From positions 1-40,245 of the forward strand of contig NZ_JAHONA010000021.1 of the NCBI RefSeq assembly GCF_019131995.1: a stretch of 40,245 nucleotides of DNA. Direction: 5' to 3'. The position numbers were made by a program, and so were the translations under genes. Under the pieces are notes generated by a model, which ran no database searches, was not told the origin of the DNA, and saw only the letters and a list, made by a program, of their open reading frames with translations. Source of the stretch: Collinsella aerofaciens (GTDB lineage: Bacteria; Actinomycetota; Coriobacteriia; Coriobacteriales; Coriobacteriaceae). Below are positions 24,145 to 33,865 of this stretch, one piece after another (positions within the stretch are counted from its first letter, which is position 1; the number at the start of each line of letters is the position of its first letter).

Positions 24145-24957
24145 TCAACGAGTATGTGGAGCAAATCCACAAGTTCGCACAGGTATGGGGCTGACGAGTC
24201 GGCCCTCGTCGTCCTCGCATGCTTGATTCTGACGCTCGACATCGTAGGAGCAGATGGTCACGAGGTCTTGCATACCCGTGGAAACAATAGGTGCATCCAC
24301 GCCCGGGGTCAAGCCCTGCAACAAAACATCAGCAGCAGAAAGCAAAATTTCCGGACGCATGGAGCCCTCGTTGTCGGCATGGGTGTCGAGCATGAGCACC
24401 AAATGGTCCGGGCGCTCCCCCGCCGTGAGCTCATAGCCCACGAGCGTGTGATCCAAATCCAAGCGCTTGCTCTTTTTTCCGCGCGCGTAGTCGATGCCAT
24501 GGTCCGCGCGCAGCGTGTCGATCGCACGACGCACCTCGTCGGCGCTTACGGGCGCCTCGGGATCCAAGTGCAGGTCGATGCGATACGACAGGCGCGTGAG
24601 CTGCGCCGTCAACGCCGGCGTGCGCACGTCGATGTACGCCGCCTCGATGGGCGCCAGATCGGCCGGAGACGCCGCAGACAGGCGCCCAAACGCCTCGTCG
24701 AGCGCCACGAACTCGGTCATAAACAGGTCATACCACTCGCAGGTCGACGACGTACCCACCGGTAGCGCCGAAGAGAAGCCCACGCGCATGTGCGGAGAGA
24801 AGCCCTGCGTGACGGCATAGGGAAGTCCCGCACGGCGCACGATGCGCTCAATGGTATGGATCACTTCGAGATGGCCCAGGTACTTAAGGCGATCGCGCTT
24901 GCCATAGCGAACACGAAGCCTAAAGAGCGAGGGGTTGTCGGTCAGGCGCTCACTCAT
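24145..24957 (-). CDS. radical SAM-linked protein, TIGR03936/DUF2344 family
   Basis: 270 residues. The start FRLRVRYGKRDRLKYLGHLEVIHTIERIVRRAGLPYAVTQGFSPHMRVGFSSALPVGTSS is typical of DUF2344. It always accompanies the TIGR03960 radical SAM protein, and in some genomes the two are fused. Function is not established; the fixed neighbourhood with rplU/rpmA suggests a role linked to ribosome or RNA modification. Its ATG overlaps the TIGR03960 stop by 4 bases, so the two are translated together. There are no iron-sulfur motifs in this half. Confidence 0.9.
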   Translation of the reverse strand: MSERLTDNPSLFRLRVRYGKRDRLKYLGHLEVIHTIERIVRRAGLPYAVTQGFSPHMRVGFSSALPVGTSSTCEWYDLFMTEFVALDEAFGRLSAASPADLAPIEAAYIDVRTPALTAQLTRLSYRIDLHLDPEAPVSADEVRRAIDTLRADHGIDYARGKKSKRLDLDHTLVGYELTAGERPDHLVLMLDTHADNEGSMRPEILLSAADVLLQGLTPGVDAPIVSTGMQDLVTICSYDVERQNQACEDDEGRLVSPIPVRTCGFAPHTR

Positions 24958-26831
24958 GCGCGATCACCCATCAATACATTCTTGGCGTGGAGCGTGGGGC
25001 AGATCCCGCAGTCGGTGCACGACGTGCGGGTACAGTCGGGAGTCGTGACGCCCTCGAGCGAGCGACGGTACTCGCGCTCGAGGAAGCCGCGCGTGCAGCC
25101 GGGGCTCACGTGCTCCCACGGCAGGCGCCAGTCCAACTCGTAGGGCAGGTGCACGAGCTCATTGAGGTCGATGCCGTTTTTGGCAGCAGCTTCCTTCCAG
25201 TTATCGAGCGAGAAATGCTCTACCCAGGCGTCAAAGCGAGAGCCCGAGCGCCAAGCATCGATGATGACGGGCGTCATGTCACGACCGGCGCGGGAAAGCG
25301 CGGCCTCGATGAGCGAGGTCTCGGCATCGTGGTAATGCACGCGGACGGCACGGTTGCGAACGCTCGTGATAAGCAGCTTCTGGCGACGCTTGACGTCGTC
25401 GTAGTCGAGCTGCGGGCACCACTGGAACGGCGTGGCAGCCTTGGGGATAAAGACCGAAACCGAGATCGACACCGAAATCGAGCCGCGACGAGCCTTGGGC
25501 ACCACGGAACGACCGAGCTCCAGCACGTGATCGGCCAGATTGGCGATGGCCACGATGTCCTCATCGCGCTCGCCGGGAAGGCCCATCATAAAGTAGAGCT
25601 TCATGCGGTTCCAACCGGCCTCGAAGGCCGCCTTGGCCGCACGGTCCAGGTCCTCCTCGGTCACGTTCTTGTTAATGATGTCGCGCATGCGCTGGCTGCC
25701 GGCCTCGGGCGCGAACGTCAGTCCGCCCTTCTTTTCGCCGGCGACCGACTCGGCCATATCCACGCCAAACGAATCCAGGCGCTGCGACGGAATAGACACG
25801 CGAATACCCGTATCCTCCAGGCGACGGTTGAGCCTGCCGAGCACGTCGCGAATGCAGGAGTGGTCGGTCGTGGAGAGCGAGGTCAGCGACACCTCGTCAT
25901 AGCCGGTCTTTTCCAGACCCTGAATCACCGACGAGACGATCTGGTCGGCCGAGCGCTCACGCACCGGGCGATACGTCATGCCGGCCTGGCAAAAACGACA
26001 GCCGCGGGCGCAGCCGCGCAGGATCTCGATAGACAGGCGGTCGTGGACCAGCTGCGCATAGGGCACGCACGACTGCGACAGCGGATTCGTGGCGCCGAAA
26101 TCCTCGACGACGCGCTTGTAGACCACGGTCGGCGCATCCTTGCCCTCACGCGGCACGGTGTAGCCATGCGGCGAGCAGGGCTCGTCGTGACAAACCTCAT
26201 AGAGCGACGGCACGTAGTTGCCGGCAATGGATGCAAGCTGCTCGACAATCTGCGCGCGCGGGACTCCTTCGTCACGCAGACGGCGGTGCAGCTGGCAGGT
26301 CTCGAGCAGCGATTCCTCGCCCTCGCCGATGAGGATAACATCGAAGAAGGCCGCGTACGGCTCGGGGTTGTACACCGAGGGGCCGCCGGCGATGATAATG
26401 GGGTCGTCCTCGGTGCGGTCGGCCGCCAACAGCGGAATGCCAGCGAGGTCGAGAGCCTCGAGGAAGTTCGTCACCGCCATCTCGTGCGGAACATGCAGGC
26501 CGACGATATCAAACGAAGCAACCGGCGCTGCACCCTCGAGCGACAGCAGCGGAATGCCTGCCTCGCGCATGGCGTCACCCATATCGGGCCACGGCACATA
26601 GCCGCGCTCGCAGGAGATGCCCTCGGCCTGGTTAAGGATGTTGTAGAGGATGGCGATGCCCTGGTTGGGCAGACCGACCTCGTACACATCCGGGTAGATC
26701 AGGCAGCAACGGTAGTCGGCATCGGCCTTGGAAAGCGTGCCCCACTCGTGATCGATATAGCGGCTCGGTTTCTCGACCTTGGCGAGCAGCGGCTCAATTA
26801 AATGAAAACAGTCTTGGTATGCAACGCGCAA
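24954..26831 (-). CDS. TIGR03960-family radical SAM protein (B12-binding-like N-terminus)
   Basis: 625 residues. The N-terminal half has a cobalamin-binding-like Rossmann outline (CLIYPDVYEVGLPNQGIAILYNILN, then SFDIVGLHVPHEMAVTNFLEALD, IIIAGGPSVYNPEPYAAFFDVILIGEGEE). The radical SAM motif is CARGCRFC around residue 275, then QAGMTYRPVRERS. Near the C-terminus CTDCGICPTLH gives further cysteines. The start is TTG at 26831, supported by family length rather than by its weak ribosome site. The reaction is unknown. The gene pair with DUF2344 is conserved across Clostridia and Actinobacteria. Confidence 0.92.
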   Translation of the reverse strand: MRVAYQDCFHLIEPLLAKVEKPSRYIDHEWGTLSKADADYRCCLIYPDVYEVGLPNQGIAILYNILNQAEGISCERGYVPWPDMGDAMREAGIPLLSLEGAAPVASFDIVGLHVPHEMAVTNFLEALDLAGIPLLAADRTEDDPIIIAGGPSVYNPEPYAAFFDVILIGEGEESLLETCQLHRRLRDEGVPRAQIVEQLASIAGNYVPSLYEVCHDEPCSPHGYTVPREGKDAPTVVYKRVVEDFGATNPLSQSCVPYAQLVHDRLSIEILRGCARGCRFCQAGMTYRPVRERSADQIVSSVIQGLEKTGYDEVSLTSLSTTDHSCIRDVLGRLNRRLEDTGIRVSIPSQRLDSFGVDMAESVAGEKKGGLTFAPEAGSQRMRDIINKNVTEEDLDRAAKAAFEAGWNRMKLYFMMGLPGERDEDIVAIANLADHVLELGRSVVPKARRGSISVSISVSVFIPKAATPFQWCPQLDYDDVKRRQKLLITSVRNRAVRVHYHDAETSLIEAALSRAGRDMTPVIIDAWRSGSRFDAWVEHFSLDNWKEAAAKNGIDLNELVHLPYELDWRLPWEHVSPGCTRGFLEREYRRSLEGVTTPDCTRTSCTDCGICPTLHAKNVLMGDRA

Positions 26832-26841
26832 CGGAAAACCC

Positions 26842-27771
26842 CTAAGCAGCGATATCGGATGCGTCCTGATAGGACGCCATAGGACGGGTAGCGCCCGCGA
26901 CCGTGGTCACCAGATCGCGAACGCGGGAGAACGTGGCAGTGACCACCTCGTTGGCACGGCTGTAGTCGACATCGCGCTCGTAGAGCGAAACGAGCGCACG
27001 GCCCATGCCATAGGTGCCCGCGGCAGCAGTGAGCGCCTTGACGGCAAACCCAATATGCGGCGTCTGCTTGACGAGCGCGCGGGTGACCGCGCGGATCACA
27101 AGACCGCCGGCAAGCACGCCCGCGACCTCGTAGCCGCGCTCAGGCTTAATGCCGCGTCCAAAGACGGCAGCGAGCTCAAAGAGCATGCCCACCTGCGCCA
27201 GCGCCATAACGGGATAATCGGCGCCCGGCAAAAACGCCAGCGCACCGGTCGCCATATTGGTGAGCGCGCACGAGGTGATGATACGATTGGCGACCGCGAT
27301 GCGCATGAAGGCAAAGTTCGCCGCAAAAGCCGTTTCCTTATCGGTGCGATCGAGAATCCAGCGGGCAAGCGTCTCGAGCAGATACGTCTTATCGGTTGCC
27401 GCTACCACGCCGAGCATGGGCGTGGACTCCTCGATAAACGGCACCTCCACAGCAGACTCGGCAAGCACGCACACGGGCGCGCCGGCGATCACGAGCTCCT
27501 GCACGGCACTCTCCAAGCGGTCGGAACCACACGAGAGCACCAGCACCACATCGGTATCGGTCTTTGGGGCAATTCGCTCCTCCCCCAGACGCTCGACGCG
27601 CACAATGCCCGAGGTCGTCTGCGGCACAAAGGCGTCGCGCACCGTCTCGGCCAGAAAACGCGAGGCGGACGAATCCAGATAGACCGAGACGCGCACCGGC
27701 GTATCGGAATCCTTCTTAACGGACGCGCCCATCTTAAAAGCGCGGGTCAGCTTATCTACGGGAATTTTCAT
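26842..27771 (-). CDS. DUF697-domain membrane-associated protein
   Basis: 309 residues, ATG with GGAGGGG upstream. The first ~130 residues form a Rossmann-like segment (DTPVRVSVYLDSSASRFLAETV, then TDVVLVLSCGSDRLESAV) without a P-loop. The second half, from about residue 150, matches DUF697 (IAVANRIITSCALTNMATGALAFLPGADYPVMALAQVGMLFELAAVFGRG), a hydrophobic domain often attached to GTPases such as those of the YcjF type. It lies between rodA and TIGR03960. Its role is unknown; the neighbourhood hints at envelope function. Confidence 0.75.
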   Translation of the reverse strand: MKIPVDKLTRAFKMGASVKKDSDTPVRVSVYLDSSASRFLAETVRDAFVPQTTSGIVRVERLGEERIAPKTDTDVVLVLSCGSDRLESAVQELVIAGAPVCVLAESAVEVPFIEESTPMLGVVAATDKTYLLETLARWILDRTDKETAFAANFAFMRIAVANRIITSCALTNMATGALAFLPGADYPVMALAQVGMLFELAAVFGRGIKPERGYEVAGVLAGGLVIRAVTRALVKQTPHIGFAVKALTAAAGTYGMGRALVSLYERDVDYSRANEVVTATFSRVRDLVTTVAGATRPMASYQDASDIAA

Positions 27772-27789
27772 AGCAAACCCCTCCAGCGG

Positions 27790-29016
27790 TTACGCGGCGC
27801 CCGAACGATGCCGCCATATGGATTGTACGATACCCACCGTCAGCAGCTGGATCATCATCGAAGACGAACCGAAGCTAATAAACGGTAGCGGAATACCGGT
27901 AATCGGCATCATGCCGATGCACATGCCGATGTTCTCGAAGGTCTGGAATGCCCACATGCCGACGATGCCTATGCATGAGAGCCGCAAGAAGAGCGACTCA
28001 CACTTAAAGGCGACGCGAATCGTCGAAAAGATCAGCAGCACGTAGAGGCACAGGAGCAAAAAGGAACCGCAAAAGCCAAAGGTCTCGGACAGGAAGGCGA
28101 AGACGAAGTCGGTGTGGAACTCAGGCAGAAAGCCGCCGGCCGACTGCGTCGCATGGCCCAAACCTTTACCAAAGAAGCCGCCCGAGCCAACGGCGATAAG
28201 CGACTGCTGCAGGTTGTAGGCATCATCCGAATCGGCATTATCGGGGTCGATAAAGACCGTCAGACGGTTCATCTGATACTGCTTGATGATCACATCATGG
28301 CCGAGCAACGAATCAAAGACCGAATCGAGCGCCAGGACGAGGGCCACCAGGCCCACGAGCAGGGCCAGGGTCGACAGCACCCATTCGCGGCGCGCACCGC
28401 TCATACAAATGACGATGGCGCCCGAAACCAGCACGACCAGGCCCGAGCCCAGGTCACCCATGGCAACGACGGCCAAAAACGGAATAGACAGCATGCCGCA
28501 GAGCTTGACGTAGTCGCGAACGGTATCGATGCGACCGTTATACTGCGAACCAAGCGTAGCAATAAAGAAGATGGTGATGAGCTTGGCAAGCTCAACCGGC
28601 TGGAATGTCAAGCCGATACCGGGAATCTTGATCCAGCCCGTCATGCCCAGACCGCCCGTATAGGACAGACCCGGAATCTTGGGCGAGAGGATCACGATCA
28701 GGTCGATGACGAGCAACGCCGTCGAGAAATTGGAAATACCGCGCAGGTCGGTTCGCCAGACGAGCACCGCCAGCACCGCCCCGATGCCAATTCCCAGCAG
28801 ATGGCGTGAGAACGAAGCATCGGCCTTAAACTGCGAAGCCGACCAGATAATGATGGCACCGTAGGCGACGAGCGCCACAGTAGCCACGAGCACACCGATA
28901 TGCACCTTTTGGCGAAACGTGCCGCGCGAGGCCGAAAGTTGCTTGTTGACGCGGTCCAGGCTGCTGCGAGAGCCGGTCTTGGTTGAACGGAACAGATCCG
29001 CCGGAGAAAAATCCAT
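27790..29016 (-). CDS. rodA: rod-shape-determining SEDS glycosyltransferase RodA
   Basis: 408 residues with about ten membrane helices. SEDS proteins polymerise lipid II into glycan strands; RodA does so for cell elongation. Landmarks: IPGIGLTFQPVELAKLITIFFIA, where family members have the WIxLGxxxxQPSE pattern, QQSLIAVGSGGFFGKGLGHATQSAGGFLPEFHTDFVFAFLSETFGF, and GIPLPFISFGSSSMMIQLLTVGIVQSI near the end. An N-terminal cytoplasmic stretch of ~40 residues precedes the first helix. It lies 10 bases after its partner mrdA. Confidence 0.95.
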   Translation of the reverse strand: MDFSPADLFRSTKTGSRSSLDRVNKQLSASRGTFRQKVHIGVLVATVALVAYGAIIIWSASQFKADASFSRHLLGIGIGAVLAVLVWRTDLRGISNFSTALLVIDLIVILSPKIPGLSYTGGLGMTGWIKIPGIGLTFQPVELAKLITIFFIATLGSQYNGRIDTVRDYVKLCGMLSIPFLAVVAMGDLGSGLVVLVSGAIVICMSGARREWVLSTLALLVGLVALVLALDSVFDSLLGHDVIIKQYQMNRLTVFIDPDNADSDDAYNLQQSLIAVGSGGFFGKGLGHATQSAGGFLPEFHTDFVFAFLSETFGFCGSFLLLCLYVLLIFSTIRVAFKCESLFLRLSCIGIVGMWAFQTFENIGMCIGMMPITGIPLPFISFGSSSMMIQLLTVGIVQSIWRHRSGAA

Positions 29017-29025
29017 CGCAACCTC

Positions 29026-31095
29026 CTATCGAACCGAAGAATCGCCCGAGGCCGAAGAGGTATCGGGCTCGTCATAAATCACACCGAGCACGTCGCGCAC
29101 GACATGCATCGCGGTATCTGAGCCGCCGCCGCCCTGCTCCAGGACAGTAGCGATAACATACTTGGGATCATCGGCCGGTGCATAGGCGCAGAACCACGCG
29201 TATTCGTCCTCGCCGCTTTTCTCGCCCGTGCCCGACTTGCCGTATACCTGCGGCGTCAGGGTGCCAAAGTGCGCCGCCAGGGACGTCGATGCCGTGTAAA
29301 TCACGTCGTGCATGCCGTTGCGAACAAGAGCCAAATCCGAATCGCTGTTGATCTTGGCCTCCAGGCGCTTCTTCTTGCCCTTGCCATTGTACTTATAGGC
29401 ATCGCCGTCGCCATCGCGCGACACGGCAGACAAAAATACGTGAGGCACGTACTGTTTGCCGCCGTTGGCAAGACCCATATAGGCGCACGCCATCTGCAGG
29501 GGCGTCACCAGGATGTCACCCTGACCGATAGCAATGTTGGTCATATCGCCGGCATTCCACTTGCGGTCCTCGGCAGAGGCGTCGGTGAAGTACGACTCTT
29601 TCCACTCGGCATCGGGAATACGACCCGCGCCCTCACTCGGCAGATCGATACCGCAGGTCTTGCCTAGACCCCAGCGACGAAAGACCTCCTGCAGGCCCTC
29701 GGGATGTTGCTCGTCATAAAAGAACGCCTTGCCCATGTCGTAGAAGACAGGATCGCACGAGTTGGCGATACCCGACTGCAGCGTCATGGTGCCGTGGCCA
29801 GACGTCAGCCAGCAGCGCTTGCCCCAAGCCTTGCCCAAGCCCGTCCAATAGCCCGTGCAGTTGGTTGTCTGCGTTGAAGTGTAGGTTCCAAACTCAAGAC
29901 CGGCCAGTGCCGAGAGCGGCTTGATGGTCGAAGCCGACATGTACTGTCCGCTAATGGCGCGGTTGAGCAGCGGGTGCGAGCCCTTGTCATCATTGAGCTC
30001 GGTCCACACGTCATTTGAGACGCCGCCAATAAAGACGGACGGATCGAACTTGGGCTGGCTCGCCATGCCCAGGATCTCGCCATTGTTGGGATCGAGACAC
30101 ACTACAGCGCCGTTGCCGGCATTGCTGTAGCCAGTGGTCTTGGCAAGCTCGATAGCGCTCGCCAGCGCCGTCTCGCAGGCCTGCTGGATCTTAAGGTCGA
30201 GCGTGAGCTTAATGTCAGAGCCGGCCTTCGCGGGCACGGCGCCGGCCTGACCGGTCACATTGCCCGAGGCATCGACCTTGACGGTCTGCTCACCACGAAT
30301 ACCCTGCAGCAGGTTTTCGTAGTAGCTCTCAACGCCCGCCTGGCCCACGATATCGCCCGACTGGTACGTAATCTTGCCAGCAGAAGCATCATCATCGCCA
30401 GAGGTTTTCTTATTCTGGGCCTCGAGCTGCTCGGAGGTAATGGTGCCGGTATAGCCCAAGATATGGCATGCCGTCTCGCCATATGGATACTGGCGCTCGG
30501 TACGCTCGGCAATCTTGACGCCCGGGAACTCGCCGGCATGCTCCTTGATATAGGCAACCGTGGAGCGACGGACGTCCGTCGCGATGGTATGCAGGCTCTG
30601 AGCGCCCTCTGTATTGTCCTGAATATTACGAAGGACCGCCACGTAAGGCATTCCAAGCACGTTGGCAAGATGGCGAACCAGAACCTCATCCTCGGCAAGG
30701 TCGCGGTAGGCCACGACAGCAAGTGAGGGACGGTTCTGGACAAGCGCCACGCCATTGCGGTCGAGGATGCGACCGCGCACAGCGGGTGTTGTAACGGTGC
30801 GAGTCTGATTACTATTGGCCTGCTTCTCGTAATAGTCCGATGAGACCATCTGCATGCCCCACAGCTTGACGGCAAGCGCCGCAAACATCGCGCCCACACC
30901 CGTGGTGAGGATGGAAAAGCGGCCCTTAAAGGCGGTCGACGCGGTATTGCCCTCGCCCTCGGTGGCGCGCGGGGCCGTTCCATGCTGCGTATCGTAGGTA
31001 AAACGGGAATCGCCACGACGCATGACGACCAGCGCGACCACGATGGCCACAACCAGCACGATACCGGCGATAATAACCGTCATCTGGGAAGACAT
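29026..31095 (-). CDS. mrdA: penicillin-binding protein 2 (class B transpeptidase)
   Basis: 689 residues. Two hydrophobic segments lie near the N-terminus: one at residues 7-25, unusual for this family, and the regular anchor near residue 65 (TTGVGAMFAALAVKLWGMQM). The dimerisation domain begins at RTVTTPAVRGRILDRNGVALVQN. The transpeptidase domain has SASTIKPLSALAG (active serine), SGIANSCDP and KSGTGEKSG. It crosslinks peptidoglycan during elongation together with RodA. A ~45-residue stretch between the two hydrophobic segments contains a basic/polar region. Start ATG with AGGGGAGG upstream. Confidence 0.95.
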   Translation of the reverse strand: MSSQMTVIIAGIVLVVAIVVALVVMRRGDSRFTYDTQHGTAPRATEGEGNTASTAFKGRFSILTTGVGAMFAALAVKLWGMQMVSSDYYEKQANSNQTRTVTTPAVRGRILDRNGVALVQNRPSLAVVAYRDLAEDEVLVRHLANVLGMPYVAVLRNIQDNTEGAQSLHTIATDVRRSTVAYIKEHAGEFPGVKIAERTERQYPYGETACHILGYTGTITSEQLEAQNKKTSGDDDASAGKITYQSGDIVGQAGVESYYENLLQGIRGEQTVKVDASGNVTGQAGAVPAKAGSDIKLTLDLKIQQACETALASAIELAKTTGYSNAGNGAVVCLDPNNGEILGMASQPKFDPSVFIGGVSNDVWTELNDDKGSHPLLNRAISGQYMSASTIKPLSALAGLEFGTYTSTQTTNCTGYWTGLGKAWGKRCWLTSGHGTMTLQSGIANSCDPVFYDMGKAFFYDEQHPEGLQEVFRRWGLGKTCGIDLPSEGAGRIPDAEWKESYFTDASAEDRKWNAGDMTNIAIGQGDILVTPLQMACAYMGLANGGKQYVPHVFLSAVSRDGDGDAYKYNGKGKKKRLEAKINSDSDLALVRNGMHDVIYTASTSLAAHFGTLTPQVYGKSGTGEKSGEDEYAWFCAYAPADDPKYVIATVLEQGGGGSDTAMHVVRDVLGVIYDEPDTSSASGDSSVR

Positions 31096-31108
31096 CTACG
31101 GGCCTCCC

Positions 31109-31681
31109 CTATTTGAGCTTGCGGGTCTTGGGCTTAAAGCGCATACCCGTCTGGCGTCCGCCACGTGCGGAGAATCCATAGCCGGACTGCGGCACGACGC
31201 CGGACATCAAAAACGGAATGGCAACCAGACCCGTCAGGATCGAAGACGGCAACGCATGCCCAAAGATCGCCACGACAAAGCTCGTCTCCAAACCCATAAA
31301 CAGCAAGATGATGCTGTAGATCACATTAATGACGAGCGCAAAGGCGCCCACGGTGATGCCGCGCGCACTCGGGGTACCGCCCGTCTGACCGACGGCGCTG
31401 TGCACCAGGGCAAAAGAGCCCACGGTCAGCAGGAGCGACATAACGCCCACCGGCACGGCAGCGGACAGGTCATAAAACAAGCCGCTGCAAAAACCGCACA
31501 CGACGGCACGGGTCGGGTCGCCCGAGAACACGCTTAGGCACACCAGGATAATCATGAAGTTGACGCGACCGCCCGCAATGGAGATCTGCGGTGCCAGGCC
31601 TGCCTGCAGCAGCACGCACACGATGGCGGCGATCACAAACGTACGGGAGCTCATCCCCTGCTCGTGTAGATCCATGGACAT
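31109..31681 (-). CDS. mreD: rod-shape-determining protein MreD
   Basis: 190 residues with about five membrane helices (FVIAAIVCVLLQAGLAPQ, FMIILVCLSVFS, and so on). GDPTRAVVCGFCSGLFYDLSAAVPVGVMSLLLTVG is the family's central segment. It ends in a basic tail (GRQTGMRFKPKTRKLK). It belongs to the elongasome with MreC and RodA. The start at 31681 follows GGGGG directly after the mreC stop. Confidence 0.9.
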   Translation of the reverse strand: MSMDLHEQGMSSRTFVIAAIVCVLLQAGLAPQISIAGGRVNFMIILVCLSVFSGDPTRAVVCGFCSGLFYDLSAAVPVGVMSLLLTVGSFALVHSAVGQTGGTPSARGITVGAFALVINVIYSIILLFMGLETSFVVAIFGHALPSSILTGLVAIPFLMSGVVPQSGYGFSARGGRQTGMRFKPKTRKLK

Positions 31682-31686
31682 GCCCC

Positions 31687-32685
31687 CTATTCGCTCGAGC
31701 CAGAATCGGTCGTCTCGGACGTGTCGGAACTGTCATCCGAGCTCTCGTCCTTCGTCTTGGTCGCAGCATCGCGCGACGTTCCCTGCGGCGTGCTGTTGGC
31801 CGTGCTCACGTCCTCATCCGAGGCCGACTGTTCGTCGGTCAGCGAGGTGATGACCAGCACTTCCTCGTTGTTCTCGGCCGTGGTCTGAGCGCGCACCACA
31901 ATGGTGTAGTACACGTCGTTTGCCGATTTCTCAACCGACGAGACGGTGCCGAGCGGTAGACCCTTGGGGAACACGCCACCGATGCCCGAGGTCACGATGA
32001 TGTCGCCAACCTTAACATCGGAGTCGACGCTCACGTACTCAAGACGCAGCGTGCCGTCAGCCTGACCCTGCAGCATGCCCTGGGCGCGCGTGTCCTGCAC
32101 CATAGCCGACACGCCCGAGTTCTCGTCGCCAATCAGGCGCACGGTAGAGGTCTTGGCCGATACCTCGATAATCTGGCCGATAACACCGGCAGAGCTCGTC
32201 ACGGGCATGTTGATGGTAAGGCCGTCGGCAGAGCCCTTGTCGATGGTAACGGTCGAGGTCCAGGCATCGCCGGAAGCACCAACGATACGAGCTGCGGTCG
32301 ATTTGAGGTTATAGGTCGACTGCAGGCCGACCAGCCCCTCCAGACGCTCAGCGGTCTTTTGAGCCTCGGAGAGCTCAGCAACCTTAGAGGTCAGCTCCTC
32401 GTTTTGCTTCTTAAGCTCATCAAGCGTGTCCTGCGACGCTGTAAGGTTAGAGAACACGTTGCCGATGGCATTGAAGGGAGCCGCCACAGCCGAACCCACA
32501 AAGCGCACCGGAGAGGTGATCGTCGTCACGCCCGAACGCACGGCATGAATCGGTCCTGCCTCGCCCTCGCGGATGTAAAACGTGAGCAGCAACACCGAAA
32601 TCAGGCTGAAAACAATCAACGGGCGCATACCCGTTGATTGTCGCTTGGTATTCAGATTTGTGGAGAAACCCGAAGATCGTGCCAA
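31687..32685 (-). CDS. mreC: rod-shape-determining protein MreC
   Basis: 332 residues. It begins with TTG at 32685 (AGGTGG 7 bases upstream). One membrane helix (LIVFSLISVLLLTFYI) is followed by a coiled coil around residues 75-110 (DELKKQNEELTSKVAELSEAQKTAERLEGL) and the periplasmic-type beta domain (VGASGDAWTSTVTIDKGSADGL, VIGQIIEVSAKTSTVRLIGDENSGVSAMV). The last ~60 residues are a Ser/Thr/Asp-rich tail. It scaffolds PBP2-RodA outside the membrane. Confidence 0.94.
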   Translation of the reverse strand: MARSSGFSTNLNTKRQSTGMRPLIVFSLISVLLLTFYIREGEAGPIHAVRSGVTTITSPVRFVGSAVAAPFNAIGNVFSNLTASQDTLDELKKQNEELTSKVAELSEAQKTAERLEGLVGLQSTYNLKSTAARIVGASGDAWTSTVTIDKGSADGLTINMPVTSSAGVIGQIIEVSAKTSTVRLIGDENSGVSAMVQDTRAQGMLQGQADGTLRLEYVSVDSDVKVGDIIVTSGIGGVFPKGLPLGTVSSVEKSANDVYYTIVVRAQTTAENNEEVLVITSLTDEQSASDEDVSTANSTPQGTSRDAATKTKDESSDDSSDTSETTDSGSSE

Positions 32686-32706
32686 ATGGAATCCACCTTT
32701 TGGAAA

Positions 32707-33750
32707 TTAAGCATTGGTCTGGACGAAGCCGCCATCAAACGCATTGGCCTCGAGCACGCGGGCACAGCCGTTAACGACGTTATCGAGCGCCGTAGGGCTG
32801 ACGTTGACCGAAACACCGGTCTCATCGCGCAGGCGCACGTCGAGACCGCGCAGCAGCGCACCGCCACCGGTCAGCAATATGCCATAGTACATAAGGTCAG
32901 AGGCAAGATCGGGCGGCGTAGCATCGAGGGCGTCTTTAACGGCCTTGGCCATCTCGTCGAGCGGCTTGTTGAGCGCGCGACGAATCTCCTCGCTCTCGAT
33001 GCGCACGGTCTTGGGCAGACCGGTGATCACGTCGCGGCCGTTGACCTCGACGTCGAGCTCGTCCTTGAGCGGCACGGCGGAACCGACCTTGATCTTGATG
33101 TCCTCTGCCGTACGCTCGCCGATGGCCAGGTTGTAGGCATCGCGAACGTGCGTGAGGATGGCCTGATCGAACTCGTCACCGGCAATACGGATGGACTGCG
33201 AGACGACGATGCCGCCCATAGCGATAACGGCGACCTCGGTAGTACCGCCACCGATGTCGATGACCATGGAGCCGGTGGGCTCCTCGACGGGCAGGTCGGC
33301 GCCGATAGCGGCAGCCATGGGCTCCTCGATCAGGTAGGCCTGGCGAGCACCGGCCTGGATCGTGGCCTCAAAGACAGCACGCTTCTCGACCGACGTGACA
33401 CCGGAGGGAACGCAGACGACAACGCGCGGACGCGGGGTCCACGGATAGCGCTTCTCGGAAGCCTTGTCGATAAAGTAGCGAAGCATGGCCTCGGTAACAT
33501 CGAAGTCGGCGATGACGCCGTCCTTCAGGGGACGAACGGCCACGATGTTGCCGGGCGTACGGCCGAGCATGCGCTTTGCCTCGATACCGACCGCCAGGAT
33601 GCGCTCGTCGTTCTTGTCGATGGCGACAACAGAGGGCTCGCGAATGACGATGCCCTTGCCGCGCACGGAGACAAGCGTATTTGCGGTACCGAGGTCGATG
33701 GCGAGATCGCCCGCATAGCTACCGAAGAACATATCCATCAAAGAAAACAA
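32707..33750 (-). CDS. mreB: actin-like cell-shape protein MreB
   Basis: 347 residues. It begins with TTG at 33750 (AGGAG 5 bases upstream); ATG codons at 33738 and 33732 are alternatives. Actin-fold signatures: DLAIDLGTANTLVSVRGKGIV (phosphate 1), IDIGGGTTEVAVIAMGG (phosphate 2) and LLTGGGALLRGLDVRL (adenosine). It forms filaments on the inner membrane that direct wall synthesis. It heads mreB-mreC-mreD-mrdA-rodA, with gaps of 5-21 bases. Confidence 0.97.
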   Translation of the reverse strand: MFSLMDMFFGSYAGDLAIDLGTANTLVSVRGKGIVIREPSVVAIDKNDERILAVGIEAKRMLGRTPGNIVAVRPLKDGVIADFDVTEAMLRYFIDKASEKRYPWTPRPRVVVCVPSGVTSVEKRAVFEATIQAGARQAYLIEEPMAAAIGADLPVEEPTGSMVIDIGGGTTEVAVIAMGGIVVSQSIRIAGDEFDQAILTHVRDAYNLAIGERTAEDIKIKVGSAVPLKDELDVEVNGRDVITGLPKTVRIESEEIRRALNKPLDEMAKAVKDALDATPPDLASDLMYYGILLTGGGALLRGLDVRLRDETGVSVNVSPTALDNVVNGCARVLEANAFDGGFVQTNA

Positions 33751-33810
33751 CGCAACTCCTGATGTGTTGGATGATTGCTGGAAAACTACTAGCTCATCAT
33801 ACTAGCGCAA

Positions 33811-33843
33811 GCCCGGCACCTCACTTGCGGTGAAGCGCCGGGC
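33811..33843 (-). terminator. hairpin between the TPR gene and mreB
   Basis: GCCCGGC (33811-33817) pairs with GCCGGGC (33837-33843), with partial pairing inside. It lies after the TPR gene stop and before mreB. The following sequence has no good T-run, so it may be a weak terminator. Confidence 0.5.
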
Positions 33844-33865
33844 AGAGCCAAATCTCATAAGGTCA

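Noticed and set aside
24987..26801. Plus-strand open frame of about 600 codons opposite the TIGR03960 gene
   Set aside because: Same cause: antisense of a clear radical SAM gene, no ribosome site and no recognisable domain.
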